DNA from: Myroides indicus
GTDB taxonomy: Bacteria > Bacteroidota > Bacteroidia > Flavobacteriales > Flavobacteriaceae
Assembly: GCF_004364575.1 (NCBI RefSeq)
Contig: NZ_SOAG01000020.1
Coordinates: forward strand, 1-64,000
DNA length: 64,000 nt
Direction: 5' to 3'
Part shown: positions 44,519 through 52,668 of the stretch, in pieces
How the letters are laid out: each line of letters opens with the position of its first letter
Numbering within the stretch: position 1 is the stretch's first letter
The notes under the pieces: model-generated
Seen by the model: the letters and a program-made list of their open reading frames with translations, nothing else
Databases searched by the model: none
Told to the model about the DNA's origin: nothing
Program-made: the position numbers and the translations under genes

Positions 44519-44590
44519 GGTCCGTTCGTCTAGGGGTTAGGACGCCAGGTTTTCATCCTGGTAACAGGGGTTCGATTCCCCTACGGACTA
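44519..44590 (+). tRNA. tRNA-Glu (TTC), copy 4
   Basis: Identical to copy 1; followed 42 nt later by rpsT with no terminator or promoter between. Confidence 0.96.
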
Positions 44591-44632
44591 CAGAGAAAAA
44601 ACAGTATAGACTTAATAAAATATTTAAACGAA

Positions 44633-44884
44633 ATGGCAAATCATAAGTCAGCTTTAAAAAGAATTAGAAGTAACGAAAAAAAGAGAGTATTAAACAGATA
44701 TCAGCATAAAACAACTCGTAATGCTATTAAAGCTTTGCGTTTGATTGAAGATCAAAAAGAGGCTGCTGATAAGTTACCTGTAGTGGTTTCTATGATTGAT
44801 AAATTAGCTAAGAAAAATATCATTCATGCAAACAAAGCTTCTAACTTAAAATCTAAGCTTACAAAACACGTTGCTGCATTATAA
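44633..44884 (+). CDS. rpsT: 30S ribosomal protein S20
   Basis: 83 residues with the S20 pattern: 'MANHKSALKRIRSNEKKRVLNRYQHKTTRNAIKAL' at the N-terminus and 'VVSMIDKLAKKNIIHANKASNLKSKLTKHVAAL' at the C-terminus. It binds 16S rRNA early in 30S assembly. The gene begins 42 nt after the fourth tRNA-Glu and has no promoter-like sequence of its own, so it is probably transcribed with the tRNAs. A terminator follows. Confidence 0.97.
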   Translation: MANHKSALKRIRSNEKKRVLNRYQHKTTRNAIKALRLIEDQKEAADKLPVVVSMIDKLAKKNIIHANKASNLKSKLTKHVAAL

Positions 44885-44918
44885 TAGCAACTCGTTTTGA
44901 GTTAAAAAAAAATACACC

Positions 44919-44949
44919 AAGCTCTCAAACCTCTGAGGGCTTTTTTTGT
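44919..44949 (+). terminator. Terminator of rpsT
   Basis: AGCTCTCA / TGAGGGCT stem (one G-T pair) with a 6-nt loop and a seven-T run. Confidence 0.87.
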
Positions 44950-44996
44950 TGAAGCTATACGTTTTATAAATAAAAAATTAATTTTAAAATCCCTAT

Positions 44997-46796
44997 ATGA
45001 CACCAATTAGGAATATTGCTATCATTGCACACGTGGATCATGGTAAAACAACAATGGTTGACAAGATTTTACATCACTGTCAGCTATTTCGCGAAAGTGA
45101 AAATACTGGAGAATTAATCTTAGACAATGAAGATATCGAGCGCGAAAGAGGTATTACTATTGTGTCTAAAAACGTTTCGGTAAATTATAAAGGAACAAAG
45201 ATTAATATTATAGATACTCCCGGACACGCGGATTTCGGAGGAGAAGTAGAACGTGTATTAAACATGGCAGACGGCGTTTTGTTGATTGTAGATGCTTTTG
45301 AAGGGCCTATGCCGCAAACCCGTTTTGTATTGCAAAAAGCAATCAGTTTGGGACTAAAACCTTGCGTGGTTGTAAACAAAGTTGATAAAGAAAACTGTAC
45401 GCCGGAAGAAGTACACGAAAAAGTATTTGACCTGATGTTTGAATTAGGTGCAGAAGAGTGGCAGATGGACTTTCCGGCAGTGTACGGCTCGGCAAAGAAT
45501 AATTGGATGTCTACCGATTGGAAACAGCCAACAGACTCTTTTGAACCTTTGCTGGACATGGTATTAGAACATATTCCGGCAGCAGAAGTGAGAGAAGGTA
45601 CGCCTCAAATGCTGATTACATCACTGGATTACTCCACTTTTACAGGTCGTATTGCGATTGGACGTTTACACCGCGGTGTTTTAAAAGAAGGCATGAACAT
45701 TTCTTTGATTAAACGCGATGGAAAAACGATTAAATCAAAAATAAAAGAACTGCATACCTTTGAAGGTTTAGGAAGAAAAAAAGTATCCGAAGTTCACGCA
45801 GGAGATATTTGTGCAGTAGTGGGAATAGAAGGATTTGAAATCGGAGACGTAATTGCTGATTTTGAAAATCCGGAAGCTTTGCCAACTATTACTATTGATG
45901 AGCCAACGATGAGTATGCTGTTTACTATTAACGATTCTCCTTTTTTTGGTAAAGAAGGAAAATACGTTACGTCTCGCCATATCAAAGACCGCTTAACGAA
46001 AGAGTTGGAGAAAAATCTGGCTTTACGCGTAAACGAAACGGACAGTGCGGATAAATTTATGGTTTTTGGTAGAGGTGTATTGCATTTGTCTGTTTTGATT
46101 GAAACTATGCGACGTGAAGGCTATGAGCTTCAAATCGGACAACCGCAGGTTATCATTAAAGAAATAGACGGAGTTAAGTGTGAGCCAATTGAAGAGCTGA
46201 CTATTGATATTCCTGAAAACTTATCCGGACGAGCTGTTGAATACGTAACGCTTAAAAAAGGTGAAATGACCAGTATGGAACCGCGTGGCGAGCGTATGAT
46301 CATTAAATTTTTGATTCCGTCGAGAGGAATTATAGGTTTGAGAAATCAGTTGCTGACAGCTACGGCAGGTGAAGCAATCATGTCGCACCGCTTCTTGGAA
46401 TATCAACCTTACAAAGGGGAAATTGCCGGACGTACAAATGGCTCTTTAATTTCTATGGAAAACGGAAAAGCAATTCCGTATTCAATTGACAAGTTACAGG
46501 AACGCGGTAAATTTTTTGTTGATCCCAACGAGGATATTTATGAAGGACAGGTTATCGGAGAAAACTCTCGCGGTGATGACATGACGGTAAACGTAACAAA
46601 AACGAAAAAGCTGACTAACGTTAGAGCGTCAGGTTCTGATGATAAAGCAAGAATTGTTCCCGCCATTAAGTTTTCATTAGAAGAGGCATTGGAGTATATC
46701 CAAAAAGATGAATATGTTGAGGTAACGCCTAAATCGCTTCGTTTGAGAAAAATTTTCTTAAAAGAAACGGACAGAAAACGCAATAAATTAGCTTAA
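44997..46796 (+). CDS. typA: Translational GTPase TypA/BipA
   Basis: 599 residues. GTP-binding motifs: G1 'AHVDHGKTTMVDKI', G2 region with 'RERGITI', G3 'DTPGHADFGGEVE', G4 'VVNKVDK' and G5 'YGSAKNNW'. EF-Tu-like domain II, EF-G-like domains and the TypA-specific C-terminal region ('NVTKTKKLTNVRASGSDDKARIVPAIKFSLEEALEYIQKDEYVEVTPKSLRLRK') complete the family layout. It acts on the ribosome under stress and in large-subunit assembly. Monocistronic with a clear terminator. Confidence 0.97.
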   Translation: MTPIRNIAIIAHVDHGKTTMVDKILHHCQLFRESENTGELILDNEDIERERGITIVSKNVSVNYKGTKINIIDTPGHADFGGEVERVLNMADGVLLIVDAFEGPMPQTRFVLQKAISLGLKPCVVVNKVDKENCTPEEVHEKVFDLMFELGAEEWQMDFPAVYGSAKNNWMSTDWKQPTDSFEPLLDMVLEHIPAAEVREGTPQMLITSLDYSTFTGRIAIGRLHRGVLKEGMNISLIKRDGKTIKSKIKELHTFEGLGRKKVSEVHAGDICAVVGIEGFEIGDVIADFENPEALPTITIDEPTMSMLFTINDSPFFGKEGKYVTSRHIKDRLTKELEKNLALRVNETDSADKFMVFGRGVLHLSVLIETMRREGYELQIGQPQVIIKEIDGVKCEPIEELTIDIPENLSGRAVEYVTLKKGEMTSMEPRGERMIIKFLIPSRGIIGLRNQLLTATAGEAIMSHRFLEYQPYKGEIAGRTNGSLISMENGKAIPYSIDKLQERGKFFVDPNEDIYEGQVIGENSRGDDMTVNVTKTKKLTNVRASGSDDKARIVPAIKFSLEEALEYIQKDEYVEVTPKSLRLRKIFLKETDRKRNKLA

Positions 46797-46814
46797 ACAA
46801 AGCAAAACATATAC

Positions 46815-46848
46815 CAGAGTCTTTATCATTCGATAAAGACTCTTTTTT
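46815..46848 (+). terminator. Terminator of typA
   Basis: AGAGTCTTTATC / GATAAAGACTCT perfect 12-bp stem, 4-nt loop, T-run. Confidence 0.9.
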
Positions 46849-46893
46849 TAGTAATAATCTTTGACATTACAATAAAAATAACAGCAAACCTTT

Positions 46894-46901
46894 TATATTT
46901 G
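46894..46901 (+). promoter_or_regulatory. -7 element TATATTTG for the glycosyltransferase gene
   Basis: Perfect TAnnTTTG ending 4 nt before the ATG at 46906, which implies a leaderless mRNA. The protein's first strand (QLSVIILNYN) cannot be shortened, so the start is firm. Confidence 0.6.
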
Positions 46902-46905
46902 CCCC

Positions 46906-48060
46906 ATGCAATTATCTGTTATTATTCTTAATTATAACGTACGCTTCTTTTTAGAACAATGTATTAAGTCTGTTCAAAAATCCTTAAAAAACTTAGAGGG
47001 GGAAATTATCGTTGTAGATAATAACTCGCAGGATGATAGCAGTGCCATGATGCGTGAGCTGTTTCCGGATATCCGGTATATCCAAAACCAAACTAATCTC
47101 GGTTTTCCTAAAGGCAATAATATTGGGGTAAGTATGGCAAAAGGAGAATATATCTGTATTCTCAATCCCGATACAGTTGTGGCAGAAGATACTTTTGAAA
47201 AGGCATTACATTTTATTCAAACCCGAAATGATATCGGAATTCTCGGTTGCAAATTAATTGATGGACGAGGCAGTTTTTTGCCGGAATCTAAAAGAGGGAT
47301 CCCCACTGTCTGGCGCTCGATGACAAAAATTTGCGGAATGCATAAGCTATTTCCCAACAGCAAGTACTTTAACGGATATTATGCATCCCATTTGCGCAAC
47401 AATCAACAGGGAGAAGTGGAAGTACTGGTGGGGGCGTTCATGTTGATGAAAAAAGAGCTCTATCTGGATTTGGGAGGATTTGACGAGCAGTTTTTTATGT
47501 ATGTAGAAGATACCGATTTATCTTATCGCAGTTTAAAACAGGGCAAGGTAAATTATTATTTTCCCGAAACGGCAATTATTCACTATAAAGGCGAAAGTAC
47601 CGTAAAGGATAAGGAATACGTCAAACGGTTTCACTCGGGGACTCAAATTTTTTATCAAAAGCATTTTAAGGCGTCTCTCTTTTTTGAGTTGTTGATGAAA
47701 ACGATAACTTTTTCATTTTTAATAACCAAGCAGGATAAAAAGCAAAAAATGAAAATTGTCTCTGCGGAATGTTATGTAGTTACGCGATGTAATGAGTTAC
47801 AGCACAAACTGAAAAATGACTGTAAAACGAAAGTTTATTGTGTTGAAAATACAGAAGCTTTACGCGATCTTCATTTACATCAGAAGCCGCAGAATATTGA
47901 AATTATATTTGACGGAAACTATCTGTCCAACAAAGAAATTATTGCTTTTATGACAGAATATCAAAAATCTAATATCTTTTTTAAGATTAAACCAGAGCAA
48001 GCTGATTTTTTGATCGGGAGTAACGACAGAAATAGTCGGGGAGAAGTGGTTCTGTTGTAA
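46906..48060 (+). CDS. Family 2 glycosyltransferase
   Basis: 384 residues. GT-A fold: 'QLSVIILNYNVRFFLEQCIKSV', nucleotide-binding 'IIVVDNNSQDDS', 'NLGFPKGNNIGVSMAKGEYICILNPDTVV' (NPD as the DxD-type metal motif) and 'VGAFMLMKKELYLDLGGFDEQFFMYVEDTDLSYRSLKQG' (the conserved ED). This is the rhamnosyl/O-antigen-type GT2 subgroup. The last about 110 residues, after 'ITKQDKKQKMKIVSAECYVV', form a separate region that I do not recognise; it is not membrane-spanning. It likely adds a sugar to a surface polysaccharide, but it stands outside any visible cluster. Confidence 0.9.
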   Translation: MQLSVIILNYNVRFFLEQCIKSVQKSLKNLEGEIIVVDNNSQDDSSAMMRELFPDIRYIQNQTNLGFPKGNNIGVSMAKGEYICILNPDTVVAEDTFEKALHFIQTRNDIGILGCKLIDGRGSFLPESKRGIPTVWRSMTKICGMHKLFPNSKYFNGYYASHLRNNQQGEVEVLVGAFMLMKKELYLDLGGFDEQFFMYVEDTDLSYRSLKQGKVNYYFPETAIIHYKGESTVKDKEYVKRFHSGTQIFYQKHFKASLFFELLMKTITFSFLITKQDKKQKMKIVSAECYVVTRCNELQHKLKNDCKTKVYCVENTEALRDLHLHQKPQNIEIIFDGNYLSNKEIIAFMTEYQKSNIFFKIKPEQADFLIGSNDRNSRGEVVLL

Positions 48061-48190
48061 AAAATATTATCTTCTGCGTTTTATCCGGTTCATGAAGAAC
48101 GTAACTTGTATAAGTATGAATGCTCAAAAAGATAAAAGTCTTTTTGGGGTGCTTTTTTGCAGATTAATTATTAGAAATCCAAAATATTAC

Positions 48191-48198
48191 TAAATTTG
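48191..48198 (+). promoter_or_regulatory. -7 element TAAATTTG for the E2 gene
   Basis: Perfect TAnnTTTG, 37 nt before the start codon. Confidence 0.55.
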
Positions 48199-48235
48199 TA
48201 GTCTGAATAAGAAAACACAACCTTAGGTTATAAAT

Positions 48236-49534
48236 ATGGCAAAGTTCGAATTGAAATTACCCAAAATGGGTGAAAGTGTTGCTGAAGCAACGATTACAAA
48301 CTGGTTGAAGAATGTTGGGGATCATATTGAAGCTGATGAAACAGTATTAGAGATAGCAACAGATAAAGTGGATAGCGAAGTTCCGTCAGAAGTAGAGGGT
48401 ACTTTGGTAGAAATATTATTTCAAGTAGACGATGTTGTTCAGGTAGGACAAACGATAGCAATAATAGAAACAGAAGGAGGAGAGGCAGTTTCTGCTCCTG
48501 AAACAGCTGTACAAGCTACAAAAGCTGTTGAGCAAGTTATAGAAACAGCTCAAAAAGCAGTTGCGCCGGTTGACTTTTCAGAATCGGATAAGTTCTTTTC
48601 GCCTTTGGTTAAAAATATAGCAAAAGAAGAAGGTATTTCTCTGTCTGAACTGGAAGCAATTAACGGAACTGGAAAAGAAGGAAGAGTAACTAAAAATGAT
48701 ATTTTAGAATACGTTAAAAACAGAGGAAGCCAATCACCACAACCGACAATAGTAAAAACAGAGGCACCAAAAACTGCTCCTGCCGTACAGACTGCAAGTA
48801 AAGCTGCTCCTGTTTCCGTAAACGGCGCAGACGAGATTGTAGAAATGGATCGTATGCGAAAACTTATCTCCGGATATATGGTGCAGTCTGTTCAAACTTC
48901 AGCTCACGTTCAGTCGTTCATTGAAGTGGATGTGACTAACATCGTTAAATGGAGAAATAAAGTAAAAAATACATTCGAAAAAAGAGAAGGAGAAAAGTTG
49001 ACTTTTACCCCGATCTTTATGGAAGCCGTTGCAAAAGCTTTGAAAGACTTTCCGGGTATGAATATTTCTGTAGATGGCGATTACATTATCAAGAAAAAGA
49101 ATATTAATCTGGGGATGGCAGCTGCATTGCCGAACGGAAATCTGATTGTTCCTGTAATTAAAAATGCCGATCAATTAAATTTGGTGGGTATGGCAAAAGC
49201 GGTAAACGACTTAGGAAATCGTGCTAAAGCCGGTAAACTAAAACCGGATGATACACAAGGCGGAACGTATACGGTTACCAATGTGGGGACTTTTGGCAGT
49301 GTATTTGGCACGCCAATTATCAATCAGCCGCAAGTTGGGATTTTAGCATTGGGAGCCATCCGAAAAGTACCTGCGGTTATCGAAACTCCGGAAGGAGATT
49401 TTATCGGAATCCGCCAAAAAATGTTTTTGTCGCACAGCTATGATCACCGCGTGGTTGACGGAGCATTAGGGGGACAATTTGTAAAACGCGTAGCGGATAT
49501 TTTAGAAGCTTGGGACGTTAACAGAGAAATATAG
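48236..49534 (+). CDS. Dihydrolipoamide acyltransferase (E2) of a 2-oxo acid dehydrogenase complex
   Basis: 432 residues. Lipoyl domain (about 2-78) with the lipoylated K44 in 'EIATDKVDSEVPSEVEG', then an Ala/Pro/Thr-rich linker, peripheral subunit-binding domain ('FFSPLVKNIAKEEGISLSELEAINGTGKEGRVTKNDILEYV', about 118-160) and the catalytic domain ending 'LSHSYDHRVVDGALGGQF' with H404 and D408. It moves the acyl group from E1 to CoA. The single lipoyl domain and 'LPKMGESVAEATITNWLKNVGD' start favour a branched-chain 2-oxo acid type over pyruvate; succinyl-type is less likely. E1 and E3 are not in the window. A terminator follows. Confidence 0.92.
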   Translation: MAKFELKLPKMGESVAEATITNWLKNVGDHIEADETVLEIATDKVDSEVPSEVEGTLVEILFQVDDVVQVGQTIAIIETEGGEAVSAPETAVQATKAVEQVIETAQKAVAPVDFSESDKFFSPLVKNIAKEEGISLSELEAINGTGKEGRVTKNDILEYVKNRGSQSPQPTIVKTEAPKTAPAVQTASKAAPVSVNGADEIVEMDRMRKLISGYMVQSVQTSAHVQSFIEVDVTNIVKWRNKVKNTFEKREGEKLTFTPIFMEAVAKALKDFPGMNISVDGDYIIKKKNINLGMAAALPNGNLIVPVIKNADQLNLVGMAKAVNDLGNRAKAGKLKPDDTQGGTYTVTNVGTFGSVFGTPIINQPQVGILALGAIRKVPAVIETPEGDFIGIRQKMFLSHSYDHRVVDGALGGQFVKRVADILEAWDVNREI

Positions 49535-49561
49535 TATAAGTTTTTTATTGTATTAAAAAAT

Positions 49562-49598
49562 GGAGCTGTCTCAAAACAAAAGAGACAGCTTCTTTTTC
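49562..49598 (+). terminator. Terminator of the E2 gene
   Basis: GGAGCTGTCTC / GAGACAGCTTC stem with an 8-10 nt A-rich loop and T-run. It may also serve the converging DUF4252 gene. Confidence 0.85.
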
Positions 49599-49614
49599 TT
49601 AAAAAAACACATAA

Positions 49615-50097
49615 TTATTTGGTTTTGTCTGTAGAAGGCTTAACTACTTTTTTAATGTCAGATGAAGTGAACGAGCCTTTTATGCGAATGATTGTACAGG
49701 ATTGATCTTCGTTTACATACATAATTAAATCCTTAAATTTGTCGTTTTGCTTATAGCCTAGAAAATTTACACTTTGTTTTTTTTCTTTGATGGTCATTAA
49801 AGATTCATAAGTTTTGCTTTTAGTTAAAGATTCCATTTCAGAACGCATTACATTTATTGTTTTGGTATCACCTTCACAAGTATATATTTCTATTTGCTCC
49901 AGTTTGTCAGAAAGTTGCCCAATATCGGTACCTCCTGCACTTTCAAATTCAGGAATCATATTCAGTAGTGCTTTGGAAATGTAAACGACGGATACATTGT
50001 CATTATCGGCTAATTTATTAAAAAGCTTTTCTTGTGCATGCAGCATTCCTATGTTAACAAGAAAAAGAGCAATGATATATGTGATTTTTGTTTTCAT
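49615..50097 (-). CDS. DUF4252-family exported protein
   Basis: 160 residues with signal peptide (MKTKITYIIALFLVNIGMLHAQ). The domain 'LFNKLADNDNVSVVYISKALLNMIP' followed by 'LSDKLEQIEIYTCEG...MRSEMESLTKSKTYESLMTIKEKKQSVNFLGYKQNDKFKDLIMYVNEDQSCTIIRIKGSFTSSDIKKV' is the DUF4252 pattern of Bacteroidota. It lies 1 bp from the anti-sigma-like gene, and a second DUF4252 gene sits at the other end of the operon. The family is secreted or membrane-linked and appears with ECF sigma factors. Function unknown; a signal-sensing or target role is possible. Confidence 0.85.
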   Translation of the reverse strand: MKTKITYIIALFLVNIGMLHAQEKLFNKLADNDNVSVVYISKALLNMIPEFESAGGTDIGQLSDKLEQIEIYTCEGDTKTINVMRSEMESLTKSKTYESLMTIKEKKQSVNFLGYKQNDKFKDLIMYVNEDQSCTIIRIKGSFTSSDIKKVVKPSTDKTK

Positions 50098-50098
50098 T

Positions 50099-50629
50099 TT
50101 ACTGTTGATTAAAATTGTTTATTGATTTTTTTAAAATTTGATTAGAGTATGCTATTGTTTGTTGTGAATGGGATAACTGACCAAGTCCTTTATTGTATTT
50201 TTTGGAAATTAGAATAATAGCTTCTTGTGCTTTTTGTATTTTTTCAATATCTGTCTGGGACAGATTTTTAGAAGGCTGATCGGAAAAGTTCTTGTTAAAA
50301 AGAAAATATATTCCAATTAATAGAGTAAAAGAAGCCGCAAGAGATGTCCATATCCATCTTTTTTGAAAGGCAATAATACGAGGTTTTGAACTGATTTCTA
50401 GATGATCTATTCTAGCAATCAAACGACTTTCTAGCTCTGCGGGGATTTTAATCAGATCTTTTTTAAATATGGTGTTTAAAATAACTTGCTCATTTTTTAA
50501 ATCTTCTGAAATATCTGTCTGATTAAAGTACTCAATTAATTCTTTTTCTTGTTCAGCAGAGGTTTCTCCCTGATAAAAAAGAGCTATTAACTTTTTAATT
50601 TCTTCTGCTGTTTTCATATCCTTTTCCAT
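50099..50629 (-). CDS. Probable anti-sigma factor (single-pass membrane protein)
   Basis: 176 residues. The cytoplasmic N-terminal part (1-85) is helical ('TAEEIKKLIALFYQGETSAEQEKELIEYFNQTD') and resembles the FecR/anti-sigma start without a Zn-binding HCC motif. One TM segment (about 92-112, 'WIWTSLAASFTLLIGIYFLF') precedes a short extracytoplasmic tail. Its start overlaps the end of the ECF sigma gene by 16 bp, the usual sigma/anti-sigma coupling. It should hold that sigma factor inactive at the membrane; this rests mostly on position and topology. Confidence 0.78.
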   Translation of the reverse strand: MEKDMKTAEEIKKLIALFYQGETSAEQEKELIEYFNQTDISEDLKNEQVILNTIFKKDLIKIPAELESRLIARIDHLEISSKPRIIAFQKRWIWTSLAASFTLLIGIYFLFNKNFSDQPSKNLSQTDIEKIQKAQEAIILISKKYNKGLGQLSHSQQTIAYSNQILKKSINNFNQQ

Positions 50630-51102
50630 TGTAAAAATTGATCTTTGATTGTCTTTCTTGCCCGTGATAAAATAACTCGCAAATTGACGGCACTTATTCC
50701 CAGTGTCTCTTCAATAACTTCATTAGGATATTCCTCCCAATGTTTCATCCAAAATGCTGTCTTTTGTTGCTGGGGTAAGGCATCTATAATTTTTTTTATA
50801 AACTCAGCTTCATCTGTCCAATCTGCGTTTTCTACAAAAATTGGTTTTTCTGTCATTTGTTTTATTTTCTCTTCTTTTTTGTTTTGTTTTATATAATCCA
50901 TACATGAGTTTCGCAAAACAATGACAGCATATGCCTCCATATTTTGAATGCTTTTTAGCTTATCTCTTTGAGACCAAAGTTTGACGTAAGTATCCTGTAC
51001 CAAGTCTTCCGCAAGATAAGTGTCTTCAATAATCCGATACGCAATCCGATAGAGTTTTTGGTGATAGGGAATAAAAATTTCTTTAAAACGTTGTGCATTC
51101 AT
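50614..51102 (-). CDS. ECF-family RNA polymerase sigma factor
   Basis: 162 residues: region 2 'IPYHQKLYRIAYRIIEDTYLAEDLVQDTYVKLWSQRDKLKSIQNMEAYAVIVLRNSCMDYIKQ' and region 4 'IIDALPQQQKTAFWMKHWEEYPNEVIEETLGISAVNLRVILSRARKTIKDQ'. Typical ECF size and spacing with no region 3. It directs polymerase to a small regulon, likely including its own operon. The gene overlaps the anti-sigma gene and is 6 bp after a DUF4252 gene. Confidence 0.93.
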   Translation of the reverse strand: MNAQRFKEIFIPYHQKLYRIAYRIIEDTYLAEDLVQDTYVKLWSQRDKLKSIQNMEAYAVIVLRNSCMDYIKQNKKEEKIKQMTEKPIFVENADWTDEAEFIKKIIDALPQQQKTAFWMKHWEEYPNEVIEETLGISAVNLRVILSRARKTIKDQFLQWKRI

Positions 51103-51108
51103 TTTCTT

Positions 51109-51582
51109 TTATTTCCCGTATTTATTTACCAGCGCTGTAAGGTCTTTTTGTTTGATATTTCCTTGCAGTCTGACGATAACAGGTTCATCATTATCAGATA
51201 CCAATATTAATAGTTCTTTTATACTATCCTTTTTTCTCTTCGTTAAAATTTTTACGTTTTTGCCTTTCTCTCTAACCTGTATTAGCGTTTCGTAATTGCG
51301 GTCAGATTTAAGATTGTTTATTTCCCTTGAAATTTCTTGTTTAACATCAGCTTTACAGTCCGATAAATCATAAACTTCGATTTTATTGATATTTTTTGTA
51401 CTATCCGGTATATCGTTTGTTGTTTCTATCATTTTTCCCATCCATAGTAGTAAACCGCCGATTTTTACGCTTTCGACGTTTTCAGCTTGAGCTGCCTTTT
51501 TTAAAAGACGATCTAAATCATGCGCCATACTATATTGACTAAAAAAAGCTAGACAGATAAAGGTAATTACTATTTTTTTCAT
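51109..51582 (-). CDS. DUF4252-family exported protein (first gene of the ECF operon)
   Basis: 157 residues with signal peptide (ends 'FSQYSMAHD'). 'LDRLLKKAAQAENVESVKIGGLLLWMGKMI' and 'VSREINNLKSDRNYETLIQVREKGKNVKILTKRKKDSIKELLILVSDNDEPVIVRLQGNIKQKDLTALV' (first residues approximate) follow the DUF4252 layout and match the second copy at 49615 in overall order. It leads an apparent four-gene operon DUF4252, sigma, anti-sigma, DUF4252. As first gene it may be the main autoregulated product. Function unknown. Confidence 0.85.
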   Translation of the reverse strand: MKKIVITFICLAFFSQYSMAHDLDRLLKKAAQAENVESVKIGGLLLWMGKMIETTNDIPDSTKNINKIEVYDLSDCKADVKQEISREINNLKSDRNYETLIQVREKGKNVKILTKRKKDSIKELLILVSDNDEPVIVRLQGNIKQKDLTALVNKYGK

Positions 51583-51748
51583 AATTCATTATTTTTAAAG
51601 TTATGTTCAAAAGGGTGTGCGCAGTCTTTTGTTTATCTATAAGACTTCAAAAGAGCAAAAAGTGTTACAAAAAAAACAAATATTTTTTTTCGGATTTTGA
51701 TTTTTGTACCTTGAAGCATAAAAGAATTTATTTAAATAAATTGAGAAT

Positions 51749-52588
51749 ATGAATAATTATATACTAAACAACGGCGTGTTAATTCCCGAAATAGGCTTTG
51801 GCACGTGGCAAACGCCTGATGGCGATACAGCGATTGAAGCGGTGAAAACAGCTTTACAAGCAGGTTATAGACACATAGATACAGCATTAATATACAGGAA
51901 TGAACAAAGTGTTGGAAAAGCAATAAGAGAGTCCGGGATAGCGAGAAAAGACATTTTTGTAACCAGTAAATTGTGGAATAAAGCCAGGGGATACGATACT
52001 GCACTTAAAGCATTTGAAATTTCGCTAAAAAATCTGGGAATGGATTATCTGGATTTGTATCTTATTCATTGGCCGGCAAATGCGAAACAATTTGACGATT
52101 GGGAAAAAATAAATGCAAATTCTTGGAAAGCGTTAGAAAAACTTTATGCAGAAGGGTTGGTTAAAGCTATTGGCGTAAGCAATTTTTTGACAGAACATTT
52201 AAAAGCACTGGAAAAAACAGCAACGATTTTGCCCATGGTGAATCAAATAGAATTTCATCCCGGTTATATGCAAACTGAAACTGTTGCATATTGTAAAAAC
52301 AACAATATTTTAGTAGAAGCCTGGAGTCCGTTGGGAACAGGAAAAATGCTTGAAAACGAAACACTGAAAAAAATTGCAGGTTCTTATAAAGTATCTGTTG
52401 CTCAATTGTGCATTCGTTGGATTCTGCAAAAAGGTCATCTTCCCCTACCTAAATCTGTTACGCCAGAACGTATAAAGCAAAATTTAGAAGTATTTAATTT
52501 TACAATATTGGAAAAAGATATTAAAACTATAGATAATTTACCTTATATTGGCGGTTCGGGATTACATCCTAATGAGATTGATTTTTAA
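51749..52588 (+). CDS. Aldo/keto reductase
   Basis: 279 residues, close to the 2,5-diketo-gluconate/xylose reductase-type AKR length. Catalytic tetrad D44, Y49, K74 and H107 all visible in 'GYRHIDTALIYRNE', 'VTSKLWN' and 'YLIHWPA'. NADPH-binding C-terminal features 'LPKSVTPERIKQNLEVFNFTI' are present. It reduces aldehydes or ketones with NADPH; the true substrate cannot be assigned. Transcribed alone and convergent with waaA. Confidence 0.93.
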   Translation: MNNYILNNGVLIPEIGFGTWQTPDGDTAIEAVKTALQAGYRHIDTALIYRNEQSVGKAIRESGIARKDIFVTSKLWNKARGYDTALKAFEISLKNLGMDYLDLYLIHWPANAKQFDDWEKINANSWKALEKLYAEGLVKAIGVSNFLTEHLKALEKTATILPMVNQIEFHPGYMQTETVAYCKNNNILVEAWSPLGTGKMLENETLKKIAGSYKVSVAQLCIRWILQKGHLPLPKSVTPERIKQNLEVFNFTILEKDIKTIDNLPYIGGSGLHPNEIDF

Positions 52589-52628
52589 AAAGCAAATAAA
52601 TTTTATCGAGTAATTATTAATTCACATA

Positions 52629-52668
52629 AGAAAAGGGTAATCTCTTTAATAGAGTTTATCCTTTTTTA
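52629..52668. terminator. Shared terminator between aldo/keto reductase and waaA
   Basis: AAAAGGGTAA.CTCT / AGAG.TTATCCTTTTT stem with one mismatch and T/A runs on both sides, placed between converging genes. Confidence 0.83.
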
